In this document: positions 23,585 to 36,024 of the stretch, piece after piece
Layout: each line of letters starts with the position of its first letter
Position numbering within the stretch: position 1 is the stretch's first letter
NCBI RefSeq assembly: GCF_905220365.1
Contig: NC_061154.1
Location: forward strand, 5,332,001-5,396,000
Reading direction: 5' to 3'
Length of the DNA stretch: 64,000 nt
Source of the DNA: Vanessa cardui
Lineage: Eukaryota > Arthropoda > Insecta > Lepidoptera > Nymphalidae
The notes under the pieces: model-generated
Told to the model about the DNA's origin: nothing
The model's database searches: none
The model's input: only the letters and a program-made list of their open reading frames with translations
Program-made: the position numbers and the translations under genes

Positions 23585-24350
23585 TTTTTATGTATATGTA
23601 ATTGTAGTCTAAAACCATAAACAAAATAAAGTTTAGGTATATTTTTAAACGAATGAGTCAAATTAAGGTATTGTTACAAAACAATTTACACACGAACATC
23701 GATGTATTGTTATTTATCGGCGCATTGCACCGGTGCCAAAGCGGCATAAACGAGAGAAATAAATCCGTTGACCAAAAAGAGATTAACAGTGAAATGAAGT
23801 GTTAATTGTGTGGAAACATTGAAAAATGATCAACATATGTTATATAAATAGTCATAAATAATGTCTCGAAATACAGTTTAAATAATAATAAGTGCAAGAG
23901 CAGAACAAAAATTAAAAATCAACATGTTATTAATTTCGTGCTCGGCAAAGGTGTGAGATGAACTCACAGCGATGTCCGTGGAGAAGACTTCGTTTTAAAA
24001 GATTTTCGCGATTCTTTGTGACTCGTAATTTGCATAATATTGAGTATACAATTTTATGTGAGCATTATTCTAATGTTTTTAGAAACTGTTGTTGTTTTTT
24101 TAAATTATAATTATATCTTTTACGTTAATTCGATATGTCCATCAGAGATCAAGTTAAAGGATAAAACGTTAAAACGTTTACAACAAACATTGCAAACTAA
24201 TTCGACATTGAACTCTAATCACGTCTAAATAAGTACCATTTGAAAAATATATTGACGCTTTCAATACTGTGATTTATAAAAGAAACAAGAAGCACGAACC
24301 ACTCCATTTGTTTTTGTATACATATTTAAATCCCGAAGCAGCGTTTGACT
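23585..24350. other. AT-rich non-coding DNA
   Basis: No gene recognised. The stretch 23715-23800 (GGCGCATTGCACCGGTGCCA) is GC-richer and not a recognised repeat. Confidence 0.45.
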
Positions 24351-24352
24351 TA

Positions 24353-24485
24353 CGAGGCAGTTCTAAATAACTGCCGGCCACTCATTACATTCTCCATCGC
24401 TATTTGCATAACTATTGGAATCGAACCTCGGACCCGATCGTGTGTGTTTAGGAGTCTGATGAATGGGCTGCCGGCGCTAAATGAA
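24353..24485 (-). mobile_element. Possible tRNA-derived SINE remnant
   Basis: On the minus strand there is a perfect box B GGTTCGATTCC (24417-24427). About 45 bp upstream lies a box A-like TAGCGCCGGCAG (24472-24483 region). The spacing is tRNA-like but no cloverleaf forms, so this is a tRNA-derived repeat remnant rather than a gene. An octamer ATTTGCAT lies at about 24401-24408. Confidence 0.35.
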
Positions 24486-24489
24486 TTCG

Positions 24490-25187
24490 CTGTCAAATAC
24501 CATTGTTTTATTTTTGCAATTGAGACGTTTTTGCCTCGTTTACGTTACGTGTGGAGTCTATTAGGAAAAAGGTTATGAGCGCTCGGATAATTAATTGCAT
24601 GTGAATAAAAAAAATATTCATTTTTATATTCGACTTCGACAAAGACTTCGAGCTTAATTATATATTGATAGCCGGAAAAATACAGGAACGGCTCCTGACT
24701 GTCCCACTTATGGGCTAACAACTCCTGTTCCATACAGACATAAAAAAAGTTATTTAGAGAAATATTTTAATAATTAGCCTTCTTGAACAAAAAGTACCTA
24801 ATATAAAAAAAATAAATAAATATACAATAAAAAAGAAATAAACAACAACATTTATTTATATGCCTTATTTTGTATAGCTTGGAAAATTTATAGGTAATTG
24901 ACTTTAAAATGCAGTTTATTAGTTATCAATTTCTATACAATGTAAATTTCTAATTTCTCTATTTGAAGTACACGGGCTCTTATCGTTAGCAATTAGTAAG
25001 CTGCCCTTGCCTTCCTGACCTTACTTTCGGATAATAATCGTTATAACTGTACGCTTATACACACTAAACAGTAGAAATTGAAAGTCTCTGTGTAGTTTTG
25101 TATGGAGGCGATTTGTAATAAACTAACATTTATACCGGTTCCGCACGTCTTGAATAAGGGTTGTGAAACGTTCATACCTCGTACACG
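24490..25187. other. Non-coding DNA
   Basis: No gene recognised. The stretch 24480-24620 has mixed composition with a CCATTGTTTTA SOX-like string and GGATAATTAATTGCA. It might be a conserved element. The rest is AT-rich. Confidence 0.4.
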
Positions 25188-25189
25188 TA

Positions 25190-25519
25190 TAGCACAACTT
25201 AGATGTAGCATCGTCAAATTCACTAAAACCGATTACTGCCAATTTATACAACCAATAGAAATAGCTCTCTATCGCGGCATTCGACGCTATTCGTCGCTAT
25301 AGATTCACGCGTCAGTTCAACCCGAGAATGTAAAGTGCATGTAAATCGATGTGTCAAATTGACGAATATATTAGGTCATATGATATTACAAGTTTATGTT
25401 TGTGTAAAGATCATATTCACATAAGAAATAAATATTGATAATTTGGGATAGCGTATTCAATTCGGATGTGATTGGTGTGACGAATTTTACCGATGCTACA
25501 TCTAAGTTGTGTCGTACTA
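25190..25519. mobile_element. MITE family M, long copy
   Basis: A 330-bp element, reverse-complemented relative to 14124-14375. It shares the terminal GATGCTACATCTAAGTTGTG, ACAACCAATAGAAATA and ATTAGGTCATATGATATTAC blocks. It is flanked by TA at 25188-25189 and 25520-25521. The left end has lost about five bases of the TIR. It has about 85 bp of interior missing from the other copy. No transposase frame. Confidence 0.85.
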
Positions 25520-25524
25520 TACCA

Positions 25525-25795
25525 CGTACCTATAAAGTACGTTGTTCTACGTACCCCAGTAAAGCTCCCAGTACGTACAACTTATTCTGACATCTTAAAC
25601 AATTATCTCAGCAATTTCATACTAAACTACAAATGAATTATTAGCCTAAATATTACTCGTGAATTAGCCGGACATTTGGTTTATCGAGTTCGTTGCATAT
25701 TTAAAAAGATACAGATGCGGCGACTTATTTTATAAAATGTAGATTTCAATTTATAGTTGTAAAATAGAATGCCTACTATGTATGTGGATGATCCG
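25525..25795. other. AT-rich non-coding DNA
   Basis: Nothing recognised. Confidence 0.5.
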
Positions 25796-25797
25796 GC

Positions 25798-25994
25798 CTT
25801 GCTGTGCGACTTTTTTTATGCTATGACGGACGAGCATATGGGCCAACTGATGGTAAGTGGTCACAATCGCCCAAAGACAATGCGCCATCCGTGGGAACTA
25901 AGAAGGTCATGGTATGTCCCATATGCTAGTATTTACACTGGCACACTCACATTTCAAACTGGAACACAACTAAATTAAGTACTGTTGTTTGTAA
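25798..25994 (-). mobile_element. Repeat B copy with internal deletion
   Basis: Minus-strand B landmarks: GACGAGCATATGGGCCAACT, GGTAAGTGGTCACAATCGCC, GGAACTAAGAAGGTCATGG, then CAAACTGGAACACAAC. The segment between the AAGACAATG and GGGAACTAAG landmarks is shortened and the 5' end is lost. The 69-codon frame over it is a shadow. Confidence 0.75.
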
Positions 25995-25999
25995 TAAAC

Positions 26000-27578
26000 C
26001 TAAAACCCAAGTATTTGAGATTCTATAAGAACTTACATTATATCTTATTCGTGAAATGTTGACAATCGATTTCATACGAGCTGTATGGCATTTTGATGTG
26101 TGTATAAATTTTATATTTATTACAATCAATGTCACATATGACATTCTGACACCTCACGCAATGAGATTCGAGTATCTTGTTATAGAATAGCCCAGAGCAT
26201 ATAAGGAACTGAAAATTAAGACATAAAATATAGACATGAAAGATAATTATAACATAGTAACTAAACTTATAATACCTCTTAAACGATTAATTTACTGAAC
26301 CTACGTTCCTCAGAACAGCAATATAAAAGCTGTAGCGCTATTTCGTATAATCAAAGCCGCTTAAAACAATATAATTTTCTTTGTATCACAAATTACGACA
26401 AAACGAACTTTAGACCATTACGTTAAGGTTCATTTTCGAATGCATTTATGTAGATTTTTCTTGAAATTACTGCTGGTTACGTGACTGATTTTTAATTTTG
26501 CAGTGAAAAACAGGATGGTTATTTTTTTTAATAACTTACTCATAACTAATAACTTTTATGTATAACATGTATATCTTAAGTGGGTTATTATCAATTATAT
26601 TTATTAAATTCATACCCAGATTTAACATTATCTCCTTGCGTAATTATAAGTGTGCTAATACGTATAATTTACTCGTGTACATACGTAATATTAAAACGTA
26701 AGTATATAATTACTTGCTATATTTTTTTGCTGCTGATTATTGCGTTATTACATACATTTTATTTTATACCAGTTAAAGATATATGTTAAGGTCTAAGGGC
26801 ACACGCATTAATGTAATTAATTTTAAATAATTTTTTAAAATGTACACTGAAGTGAAAAATATAAAAATAGTAATTAAACACCGCCTTCATTAAAAATACA
26901 TTCTAATAGACAATTTATTGACATTGTTTTACTTTTAATCGATAACCTTTGGACACATGGCAAAGATACGAATTTTGGGATCCAGATGTTATCATATTAA
27001 TTTAGTTATCATTTTGTTTCTGTATATTAAAATCTAGAGATACGAGTGATTGACAGAATGATGAGTTCGATCCTATAATAACAGCTTAATTCTGTACATT
27101 CAAAGGGTATTTTTTTAAAGCTACTGTAAATTTGGTACCGTCACAAAGGTACCGATACCGTTTACCAAAAACATAAGAAAAAATATACGGCACTCGAAAC
27201 GTCGGCCTCTCATTTCGAAGTAACAAAAAAAAAAGGATAAATACAGCACCCAATAGTCCTTCAATAAAACTTGTAGGATCTGTCTTTATTTCGAAATTAA
27301 AAGGTAACATTTCCGAGAAGACTTGGGTCAGTTTTCTCACGAGGTAGTAAATAAAGACATGCGTTCGAATTTGATAGAGTTAACAGCAATAAATCGTTGA
27401 TTATAGGCCAAGCGCCGGCGAGCTGTATAGACAGAGATGTTATATGTTTTATGACTGAAATATTCCGTTCAATTCTAATCTAAAAAAACTCACACTAACT
27501 CAAAAAAGTCCTAAAATGTATATAAATAAACATAATTTACAATATTAATCTTATTTATGTAATAATTTACCTAATAGA
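26000..27578. other. AT-rich non-coding DNA
   Basis: No gene or repeat recognised. The minus-strand frame at 27086-27340 is unrecognised. A short GC-rich phrase, CCAAGCGCCGGCGAGCTG, lies at 27408-27425. Confidence 0.5.
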
Positions 27579-27580
27579 AA

Positions 27581-27856
27581 AAGCCGAGATGGCCCAGCCG
27601 TTTGAACGCCTACATCATTACACATCATTGCGGGTTCAAATCCAGGCAAATGAACTTTCATATACTTAATTTGTGTTTGTAAGTCATCTCGTTCTCGGCG
27701 GCGAAGGTAAACATGTCTGATTTCAACGAAAATTTACCACATGCGAATCCACCGACCCGCATTAGAGCAGCGTGGTGGAATATGCTCGAAACATTCTCCT
27801 CATAAGGAGAGGAGGCCTTAGTCCGGCATTGGAAAATTTACAGGCTGTTGTTATTG
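27581..27856 (+). mobile_element. tRNA-derived SINE copy, diverged
   Basis: Box A TGGCCCAGCCG, box B GGTTCAAATCC, CTCGGCGGCGAAGG, CCGCATTAGAGCAGCGTGG, GGAGAGGAGGCCTTAG and a GCTGTTGTTATTG end. A short gap after the GAAGG block removes the AAACCTGCATG segment. The tail is GTT-type, unlike the TTTAC tails at 0.6 and 5.3 kb. Confidence 0.85.
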
Positions 27857-27859
27857 TAT

Positions 27860-28490
27860 CATGTTATAACATGAAAGAAATAAATGAACAATATTTTGTG
27901 ACCGTAAAATTAAGCTGTTTAAATATGTAAATATATTCGTAGTTATATATTAAAACGGTTGATTTGTAACTGCAGATTGAATATATGAGATTTGTTTTTA
28001 TCACATCTCCGTTAAATGTGTTTTAAAACTACATTAAACGGATACCGAGTAATCGACGCTCCACGCAGTGTTTTCATAGCAAGAGCTTGTAAGGTAGTTA
28101 TTATGTCATCATAAAAATGAAATTATATTTGTAATCGAGGCGTTCATAAAACAAGGCGTTTGATTAAGTTGCCAAGCTAAAATATTCGATCATATATTTT
28201 TTTGTTCATTGTAGTCATATAAGAAATATATACTTATTACTTTTCTCATCTCATATCTTAGTGGACGCAATTCCAAATAGCCTGAAAGGAGGGTCGAGGG
28301 TCCCGACATAGATCACCTGCATGACTGTACTTTTGTGACGTAAGTGGCCATTATTAATAAAATTACTGAAACTTTTTGTAAAATAAATGAGTAATCTATT
28401 TTGGAATTTTATTAATTTCGTAATTTATTGTGTCGTTCAGCCGCGTAGGTATATAGAATTAAACACCAACGCAAAAAATGGAACGCTATA
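27860..28490. other. AT-rich non-coding DNA
   Basis: Nothing recognised. A GC-richer phrase, GGAGGGTCGAGGGTCCCGAC, starts at 28289. Confidence 0.5.
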
Positions 28491-28494
28491 GGTT

Positions 28495-28665
28495 ATAAAC
28501 CAATGTTCATTTGTCTTCAATCTGTGAAGGAAATTATTGCGAGGATACCTGCACGTGCCAGTTGAGATTGCGTCATATGTCCAATCAAAATTGAGCTGCT
28601 TGATGAAATCTCTCTAAGCCTCATCAAAACAAAAGGCCTTATCTCAGTACTTAGACTTATCAGTT
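28495..28665 (+). mobile_element. Heavily decayed SINE body
   Basis: GTGAAGGAAATTATTGCGAGG, a CCTGCACGTGCC string, TTGAGCTGCTTGATGAAAT and AAAAGGCCTTATCTCAGTAC follow the order of the common SINE body. The head is not recognisable. Confidence 0.5.
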
Positions 28666-28669
28666 CGAA

Positions 28670-30005
28670 ACATTTTTCTGTCGGACTTGATATCTACCTT
28701 TGAGCCACAGTAGTCTTATAATAAATTACAGACATGAATACGATTTTTAATATTAATTCGTTATCGATTCGATTGTATTGAGCACAATGAAAATCTCTTC
28801 ATCGGCTTAAAGATAATCAGCTTTTCCCTTGATGGAAACCGCGCATTAATATGTAATATTTCGTTATTCAATTTTATTCATGTTGATGACTCGTTTTTGA
28901 TATAATATATTTTTGTAATCACGAATATAAAATGTAATAAAACAAGGTTCTAAAAAGTTCACGATTCCTTTGTCTGTTGTATTGTTTAACTTTATTTATC
29001 ACCGCATGTCAAATTGAAATCTTATTATACGAGATATCGTTTTTTTTTTATGGTTGGGTCACATTTGCGTACAAATAAGAATGTGTACGTTTTTGAATAA
29101 TTCCAGTTCACGTTGTGAAATTAATAAAACGAAAGGCGAGTAATGAAAAAGCGCCATATACGTTTTATTAGTTTATTTAACATGAATGTGCAAAGCTGTG
29201 ACTCGTGCTTTAAGATTGTAAAGAAGGATGCTGTCATTTGAACTTTATTATATTATTTGAAACAAAATTGCGATCTTAAAAATAGATAACTTATATACAT
29301 TATATATTGAGGAAAGAATTGAGTAACCTGCATCAAAATTATATTTCATTATTTTTGATTTTATATTGAGGTTTATTTATAACTACTAATTGATAATAAT
29401 CTTTAACTATTATATGATATATCATTATCATCATCATTACATAGTATAAAAAGTGGCTTACCGTTGTCTGTCTCTATGTATGCTTGGATGGATGGATTAT
29501 GATGCGATTATTGGTGATTCGAGAGGAAGGTTTTTGTATATGATAAACGGTCTATATAGTAAAGAAACATTGATAATTTTAGAAGTTTTTAATGTAATGT
29601 TGTAAATTAAAAAATCTGTATGAGTATAGCACTCGTGCGAAGCCGGGCGGGTCTCGTTATAGTCTGTGACATCCACGCTCATATGTTTTTCGAGAAATAA
29701 ATAATTGTTCTGTAAGCTTTGTCGAAGATACATAGTTCCGGGCATTTACCGACTTTGCCAAAACTATAATCATATACTTGCATAATATGAGATTGACAAA
29801 CTTTTTAGGGAAGAGATTTGGACGTTATCTATCTAACTTTCATAAATAGGTCACAGTTAGGATTTATTGATTTAAAAAATTGCCATACTAAAATATAGCA
29901 TAATAGTGTATATTATATAACATTGTATAATAGTGTAATATATATATTTTTTAATATCACCGGCTCCTTCATAATTATGGCCTGGCTAAGAGTAATATAA
30001 TAATT
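28670..30005. other. AT-rich non-coding DNA
   Basis: No gene or repeat recognised. The minus-strand frame at 29497-29745 is not similar to a family I know. Confidence 0.5.
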
Positions 30006-30009
30006 ACTT

Positions 30010-30075
30010 TAACGGCTATTGTAGCCTAAATGGATTTTAAAATCGCAGTTCGATTCCTGCTAAGGATATAAGTTA
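30010..30075 (+). mobile_element. Possible tRNA-derived remnant
   Basis: Box A-like TAGCCTAAATGG and box B-like AGTTCGATTCC lie close together. The spacing is shorter than in a tRNA and no cloverleaf forms, so an old SINE head is the best guess. Confidence 0.25.
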
Positions 30076-30285
30076 ATAGCATTTAACTTATATTGGAAAA
30101 TGTGCATCGTCTAACCGCATTTAACCAGACATAACCGGACAATAATGAAACCCGTTTGGTTGACGATTGATCGAAATGACACTAGAAGCAATCATTTCCT
30201 CAATTGTTTCGTAATTTTCGGTCATAGATCAAATGTCGACAAATATATCGTCCTATTCTGAGAACTAAATTGATTTTAATTGTTC

Positions 30286-30598
30286 TGCAAGCCAAGGTGA
30301 CCTATTGGTTAGAATGCGTGCATCTTAACCGATGATCGCGGGTTCAAACCGAGGCACCACTGAATATTCATGTGCTTAATTTCTGTTTATAAATGACCTC
30401 GTGTCGACGATGAAGAAAAAGATCGCTTGGAACAAACCTGAATGTGTCTAATTTCAAAAGAAATTCTGCCACATATGTATTCCACCAACTTGAATTGGAA
30501 CAGCGTGGTGTAATATGTTCCGATCCTTCTCCTTAAAAAGGGAGAGGAGGCCTTAACTCAGCAGTAGGAAATTTACAGGCTGTTGTTATTGTTGTTGT
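30286..30598 (+). mobile_element. tRNA-derived SINE copy, full length
   Basis: Box A is slightly altered (GTGACCTATTGG), box B is GGTTCAAACCG, and the GAAATTCTGCCACATATG, GGAACAGCGTGGTGTAATATG and GGAGAGGAGGCCTTAACTC blocks and a (GTT)n tail follow. No convincing target duplication. Confidence 0.85.
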
Positions 30599-30599
30599 T

Positions 30600-32195
30600 T
30601 ACTCTGCTAGTGTCTTTGTATAGTATCTAAGTATAAATATTGTACATAAATGTAAGTGTTTTCATTTACAACGATGAATGGTTTTCTTTTTTTGTGTATT
30701 TGCCCGCATGCACTTACTAATTACACCGATTTACTTATTTTTTTTTTTTAAATAATGATATTTAATATAAGAATAACTTTTATCATCTATAAAAAAAATC
30801 CCAACTTATTTTTCCAATAGGAATATAACATTCTCATTATGAATAAATGATATAATAAATGCTACTGAGATCAGTAAGGCCTCATAAAAAGTGGCTTGTA
30901 TCGAAATTTCCTAAAGTTTTTTGAGCAGCCTATCAGATATGATATAATTAATAACGCAGCTTTATGTAAGCTAATGACTCGGTCCCAAGCAGCCTCGCTT
31001 ACCATTTTAGGCGGCTGAGATTCCGTGCCAGAAGCAGAATATCCGATGCGGTTTTGTTAGATTCTGCTAGATTTGTCTTCGAGTTTCTCAACATATTTCC
31101 TGTTATCCTGATTAAATTGCTATTGGTTGTAGCGTGATGATATATAGACTATGGCTTTTATTGATAAATGGGATATCCAACATCGAAAGAATTATTCAAA
31201 TAGGACCAGTAGTTCCTGCTATTAGGGCGATTAACCAAACAAAGAAACAAAAGCTCCAGTTTTATATTAATCCATCAATATTAGTCAATCAATCAAAAAT
31301 TAGTCCTTTCCATACAATAGAATTGAAAAGTTAAAAATTGTGAAACTAATCTATATACCAGAACATGTATGTCATGTCATCCACGCATGAAGGATGCAAA
31401 GAGCTGCAAAGTTTAAGGGGTATCGCGCAGGTGTGACTTCATGACATTGAAAACATCAAAATGCCAACTTGTGCCATTATCAACCCAATTGTAAAAAACT
31501 CACCAAATGTAGTGAGCAAGTCAATGAAGATGTTTACTTTAATTGGTAATTAATTTTGTTACTTGGTAGCATTTTTGTATTTTAAACAAGAACGAATTTA
31601 TTATTTAGTGATAGCGTACTGCTACAATAACGCCTCCTAGCATTTTCTTTAATATATTAAATATTGGTAACAATTACAACTTAACAACGATAATCAGTCA
31701 GGGTAATTTTTTCAGTAGTTGTCTTTTGAGTGTCAATAGACGAGTGTAAAGTTTCTATATTGAATAAGGAAATTAAAGTTGGAAATTGAATTTTGCCTTT
31801 ATAATAAACTGGTGTGTCGCTCAAACTTCGTTAATTCAACAGATTTTTACCCATTTCGAAACCTCTGACAAGTTTTTTTATTATTTAATCAAATTGTAAA
31901 CCGACGACATCTGTTTGGAGGTTTAATATTTTAATTTTAGCGTTTTATAGTGCCATGACACCGATCTCTATCCCGCCAGTAAGTTTATCCGTTTTCTAAA
32001 ATTAAACTCTTAAAATCGTAACAATTTGCAATGATGAAATAAGGAATCCTGTTTATTTTTCTGCATATCTATAGCTAGATCTCTTCAAAATGAGACCATA
32101 ACCGATGTTTCATGTGCGGCTATCGTCTCAAAATCATGGGGATATCAATTGGTTTACGCTATTAATATATAAGATATTCCACTCAAATTATTTTA
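30600..32195. other. AT-rich non-coding DNA
   Basis: No gene recognised. The segment 30975-31095 (GCCTCGCTTACCATTTTAGG, CGTGCCAGAAGCAGAATATC) has mixed composition and could be an old unknown repeat or a unique element. Confidence 0.45.
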
Positions 32196-32199
32196 CCGA

Positions 32200-32465
32200 G
32201 CTGAGTTGTTCGTTAGTCTTACCCTTGTGCTGCGGTTAGAAACGCGGGTAAAGATTACATGTGATTTTTTTTTTTAAATAATTAATCTCATGCTTTGCGG
32301 TAAGGAAATGCATCATCAGGTGAAATTCTGCCACATCTGTAACTTGCATTGGTATTCCATGATGACAAACCGCATTAGAGCAGTGTTGTGGAATAAACTA
32401 TAAAGCAACTGAATTAATACAGAGGCTTATATTTTATTAACTTAGCAGTGGGATTCGGTAATGCA
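32200..32465 (+). mobile_element. Heavily decayed SINE copy
   Basis: Remnants in order: a TTAGAAACGCGGGT head, TCTCATGCTTTGCGGTAAGG, GTGAAATTCTGCCACATCTG, CCGCATTAGAGCAGTGTTGTG and TTAGCAGTGGGA. A poly-T insertion and several indels break the body. Confidence 0.6.
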
Positions 32466-32469
32466 AGTA

Positions 32470-32995
32470 ACACTCTTTAACATTACCAATAAATGTAATT
32501 TTCAATAACATTTACCGATTGTGAAAAAAAGCCTTAATTTGATACAACATTTAAATTTATAATAATTTATAATTTTGATTTGTTTTTGTCTTCGACGGAA
32601 AGGTCATAAATTATAAGTTTTTTTACAAACAAAAATATTCCGTTTTTAGTAGTAATTAAACAGTAATAAAGTTAAATATTAATGAAGCTTATCTTTAGTT
32701 AATGTTGTTAAGATAACTTCGATGTCCCAAAAGTATTTCAAAATGAGATAAATTAAACAATAAGCTGCTAAAATTATATTACAATTTTAAACAATGCACA
32801 TTTATGATAAAATTATTAAAAATTCTAATTAGTTATTATGTATTTATTCAGTTCAAAGTTAATTCAAACGATTAAAATAATTCTGACGTGTACATTTATA
32901 TTTAACTTGCAGAAATAAACTCATTCTGTACAGTTTAATCAAATGAAGATTTTGTTTTAATTTTATTTATTAAATATTGAACTTTTTATTTTGAA
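32470..32995. other. AT-rich non-coding DNA
   Basis: Nothing recognised. Confidence 0.5.
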
Positions 32996-32997
32996 TA

Positions 32998-33212
32998 TGA
33001 GGTATCACTCATTCATTAGATATTCTACCAAACAAAAGTTCTTATTGGGTTTCGGCTTGAAGGGTGAGTGAGCCAGTGTAACTACAGGCACAAGGGACAT
33101 AACATCTTATATCCAAGTTCGGTGGCGCATTAGCGATATCAGGAATGGTCAATAATTCCTACAGTGCCTTTCTCTATGGGTGTGGTGACCATTTACCATC
33201 AGATGCCATCAA
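32998..33212 (+). mobile_element. Repeat B copy, 5'-truncated
   Basis: Begins at the TATCACTCATTCATTAGATATTC block and continues through CTTGAAGGGTGAGTGAGCCA, AGGCACAAGGGACATAACAT, GGTGGCGCATTAGCGAT and GTGACCATTTACCATCAGATG. The final CGTCCGCC end is lost. Confidence 0.75.
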
Positions 33213-33214
33213 TC

Positions 33215-35380
33215 GTTCAACGTGAAACGTGAGTAAGTTTTGTTTTTATTTTAGAATTTTTATATAAATACTTATAATTTTATAATAATTCTCAAAACAT
33301 GATAATTTATTCTTTTATAAATAAAAGTAGATGTGGGTATATCTGTTAGACAGTTAGAGATTAGATAGATGATAAAAATATGTTCTTCTTTGAGAATTTT
33401 TAGACAGTTATGTGTAAACATTATTTTATAATTAGCTTATGCTTAGTTTGAATTTTTAAAATGATATGCTTTATTTTATATAAATCCACTACAAATAAAG
33501 CTCACCTGACGTCATCGCTATTCGGAAAAAAATACGATTTCCATTCTATTTTTTAATTTCAAAGTAAGTTTTTTAAAGTAACCGTACTTTTTTGCATATT
33601 GTTTAAGTCCAAATATTAAAAAAGGAGCAAATGATGATTTAATTAAAAGTGCGGTGTGAATGCGGATAGCTATTATAAGTGAATATTTGAAACTCGAATT
33701 AAATGTACGCATTGAACACTATTATTGAAACGATGAATATTACAATTTAACGAGTATAAGCGTATTAAGAGGTAATATAGAAATGTGGATATATTTAATA
33801 ATAAAGGCATATGTAACGATATGTGTTAACAATTTCGATTCAATATAAATTTTACAGACACCATTCAATTATCGTCGCGTTAACAGTAAACCGTGAGTCT
33901 GCATTTAGCACCTCTTCTATTAAGTAAAAACAGTACGAAACAAAAATTCCTTTGTTCAAAGCACCTGCACATTTCGACTTATATAAAAGAGATATTCACA
34001 CCTTAAGACCGATTTCTATTTCACTCCATTAACTCCGAACCTTCGTATTTTATTTATGTAATGTACATGTCATTAGTATTGTTACTTGTTTAACATATAG
34101 AGTAAGATGTATGAAAATATTTATAGAATCAATAAAAACTAATTTACCTGTACTTTAGAATATAAACTTAAGAAAGTTCAATGTACATTACATTAGTAGG
34201 GGAGATCGGGGCTAAAAGTTCCGTATATTATATATGTATACTTAACATCAATTTCTGAAGAAAAACCATGCCCTATCTTCATTATAACGCATGTCAAATG
34301 TAACAACATTTGTAAATATGTTACTAAGAGAGTTTTTTTATCATACTCTACAATATTTTTTTATAATGCTTGAACAGAAAAAAATAAGTTTTTCTTGTAC
34401 AATACATAAAATATACATATATGTATATATAAGTAACGTGGAAGTATAATTACTAGATAGTCTATGTAAGATTGATCTTTGTTTTATTCTTAATTTTACT
34501 GGATGTTGTTTTATGGTTTGTTAGACATTAAGCAATGAGATTAAGGCTCGACAAAAATATTGAAAAAAGAAGCCTTTAGAAAAGATAATTGACTTGGAAC
34601 CCTCATTAAAAAATAACATAATCGTTATATAATAATTAAATATAATATGTATATTCATTTCATATTCAATTTAGTATTAATATTTATCAATAGAAAGTCA
34701 ATTCAAGTTATTGTTTCGATTTGTGGGGGATGGTTGGATCAATTTTCGCCAAGATAAACGGAATTGATATTTGAAATTTGCTGCATTTGTTAAAGTCTAC
34801 ACGAAACCAATTCAATTATCAGCAAGTTCGATATTTAGTTATACAATACTGAATTCAGTTGTAATCGTTTATTATACAAATGCTGTTTAGTCGATAGTAT
34901 ATTATTTTAATTGAGTATAATACATTTTTGGTATTTTATTTCATTGTATTATACAGCATTATCCAAAAGTAAAATAAGTAATATGGGTTCTCAAAAATTT
35001 AAGACAATACTAACAGAGCATTTTTCCTATACCTATCGATGTATCTTTAAGAAAAAATATCATACTATACACACATAGGTACGGCAATTAAATATGTTGG
35101 TGGGCTGATGCGTATATTATGCTACAATTTGTATTTACGTCGTATACATGCCTCAGGTGGCCTATTTAAAAGACCTAGGGTACACATCTATTTATATAAA
35201 AATATTTCTAAATATATATATATATACCTATATATAAAATGGCCGATTGCGATTGCCAAGTCATAATATTTATTACAGAAATAAACGTGTCGACCACAAA
35301 CGCTGTTACTATAAATGTTGATACGTAATTAGGAAACAATTTATAACCAAATTTGTTGAATAGGTGCTTCTATAGGTCTG
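33215..35380. other. AT-rich non-coding DNA
   Basis: No gene recognised. At 34198-34225 a GTAGGGGAGATCGGGGC string resembles the end of a TIR element, but no partner end is present. Short frames here look like chance. Confidence 0.5.
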
Positions 35381-35382
35381 TA

Positions 35383-35475
35383 CTTATATTATAAATGCGA
35401 AATTACGCTGTCACGGCGAAGTTAGTGCAACGAATTTATTTGTATATGTTTTATACTTTAGCTTGAACTCCAAGG
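35383..35475 (+). repeat. Probable repeat C fragment
   Basis: TATTATAAATGCGAAATTACGC is the usual family C opening; what follows is diverged. Confidence 0.4.
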
Positions 35476-35479
35476 CCTA

Positions 35480-35775
35480 CCTCTTAAATTACAAGGGTTA
35501 TCCTTTTTTATCTCCTTTAAGCTCCTATCGTATCTCTGGTATGATAACAATTGCGAATAAAAACTAGTACTATATAAAATAACTCACTTGGTTTATCATT
35601 AGAAATGTTTTTAAGCGAATCACTGCGTTACAAGAATTCATTTATTTAACTATTTGTATATACGATAATGTACTACATATGTATTACGAAATATCGTTGC
35701 AAAAAGTAAACATTAAAATGTTATAGTCTATTTAAAAGTAATTGGGGGAAAATCGAGTAAGTCCAATTATGTCAC
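35480..35775. other. AT-rich non-coding DNA
   Basis: Nothing recognised. Confidence 0.5.
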
Positions 35776-35779
35776 CCCT

Positions 35780-36020
35780 TTGCAAGACGCCACGTGTGTT
35801 ACGTCAGGGTGACTGGAATAAGGCGGGCGTGCTTTGATCCGCCGCCCCTTTGAAATGGGAGAGCGAGTGTGCGTCTTCCACTGTGACACCTGAAGCTCTT
35901 GTTAGACACGTTGAGCCGTTGATGACTGATGTTACACTCTGTTGACTGAGAACTGTAGACCCAGAACATTTGTCGATATATTTAAATTGTATGTAGTTGC
36001 TTTGATATTTCTTTGACACA
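35780..36020. promoter_or_regulatory. Candidate enhancer with TCF plus helper site
   Basis: A GC-richer unique stretch with clustered transcription-factor motifs. There is an E-box CACGTG at 35791-35796, a CRE-like TTACGTCA at 35799-35806, and GCTTTGATC at 35831-35839. The last fits the TCF/Pangolin HMG consensus SCTTTGWWS and is followed one base later by GCCGCCC (35841-35847), one mismatch from the helper motif GCCGCCR. Further CTTTGA strings follow at about 35848 and 36000-36016. This bipartite arrangement is how fly TCF recognises Wnt-response elements; function here is inferred. Minus-strand frames over it look like chance. Confidence 0.4.
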
Positions 36021-36024
36021 ACGT

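Noticed and set aside
34198..34225. Possible end of a GGGG-type TIR transposon
   Set aside because: No matching inverted end was found within the following 1.5 kb, so it cannot be supported as an element.
35804..36019. 71-codon minus-strand frame over the TCF-site region
   Set aside because: No domain, overlapped by another minus frame; the region is better explained as regulatory.
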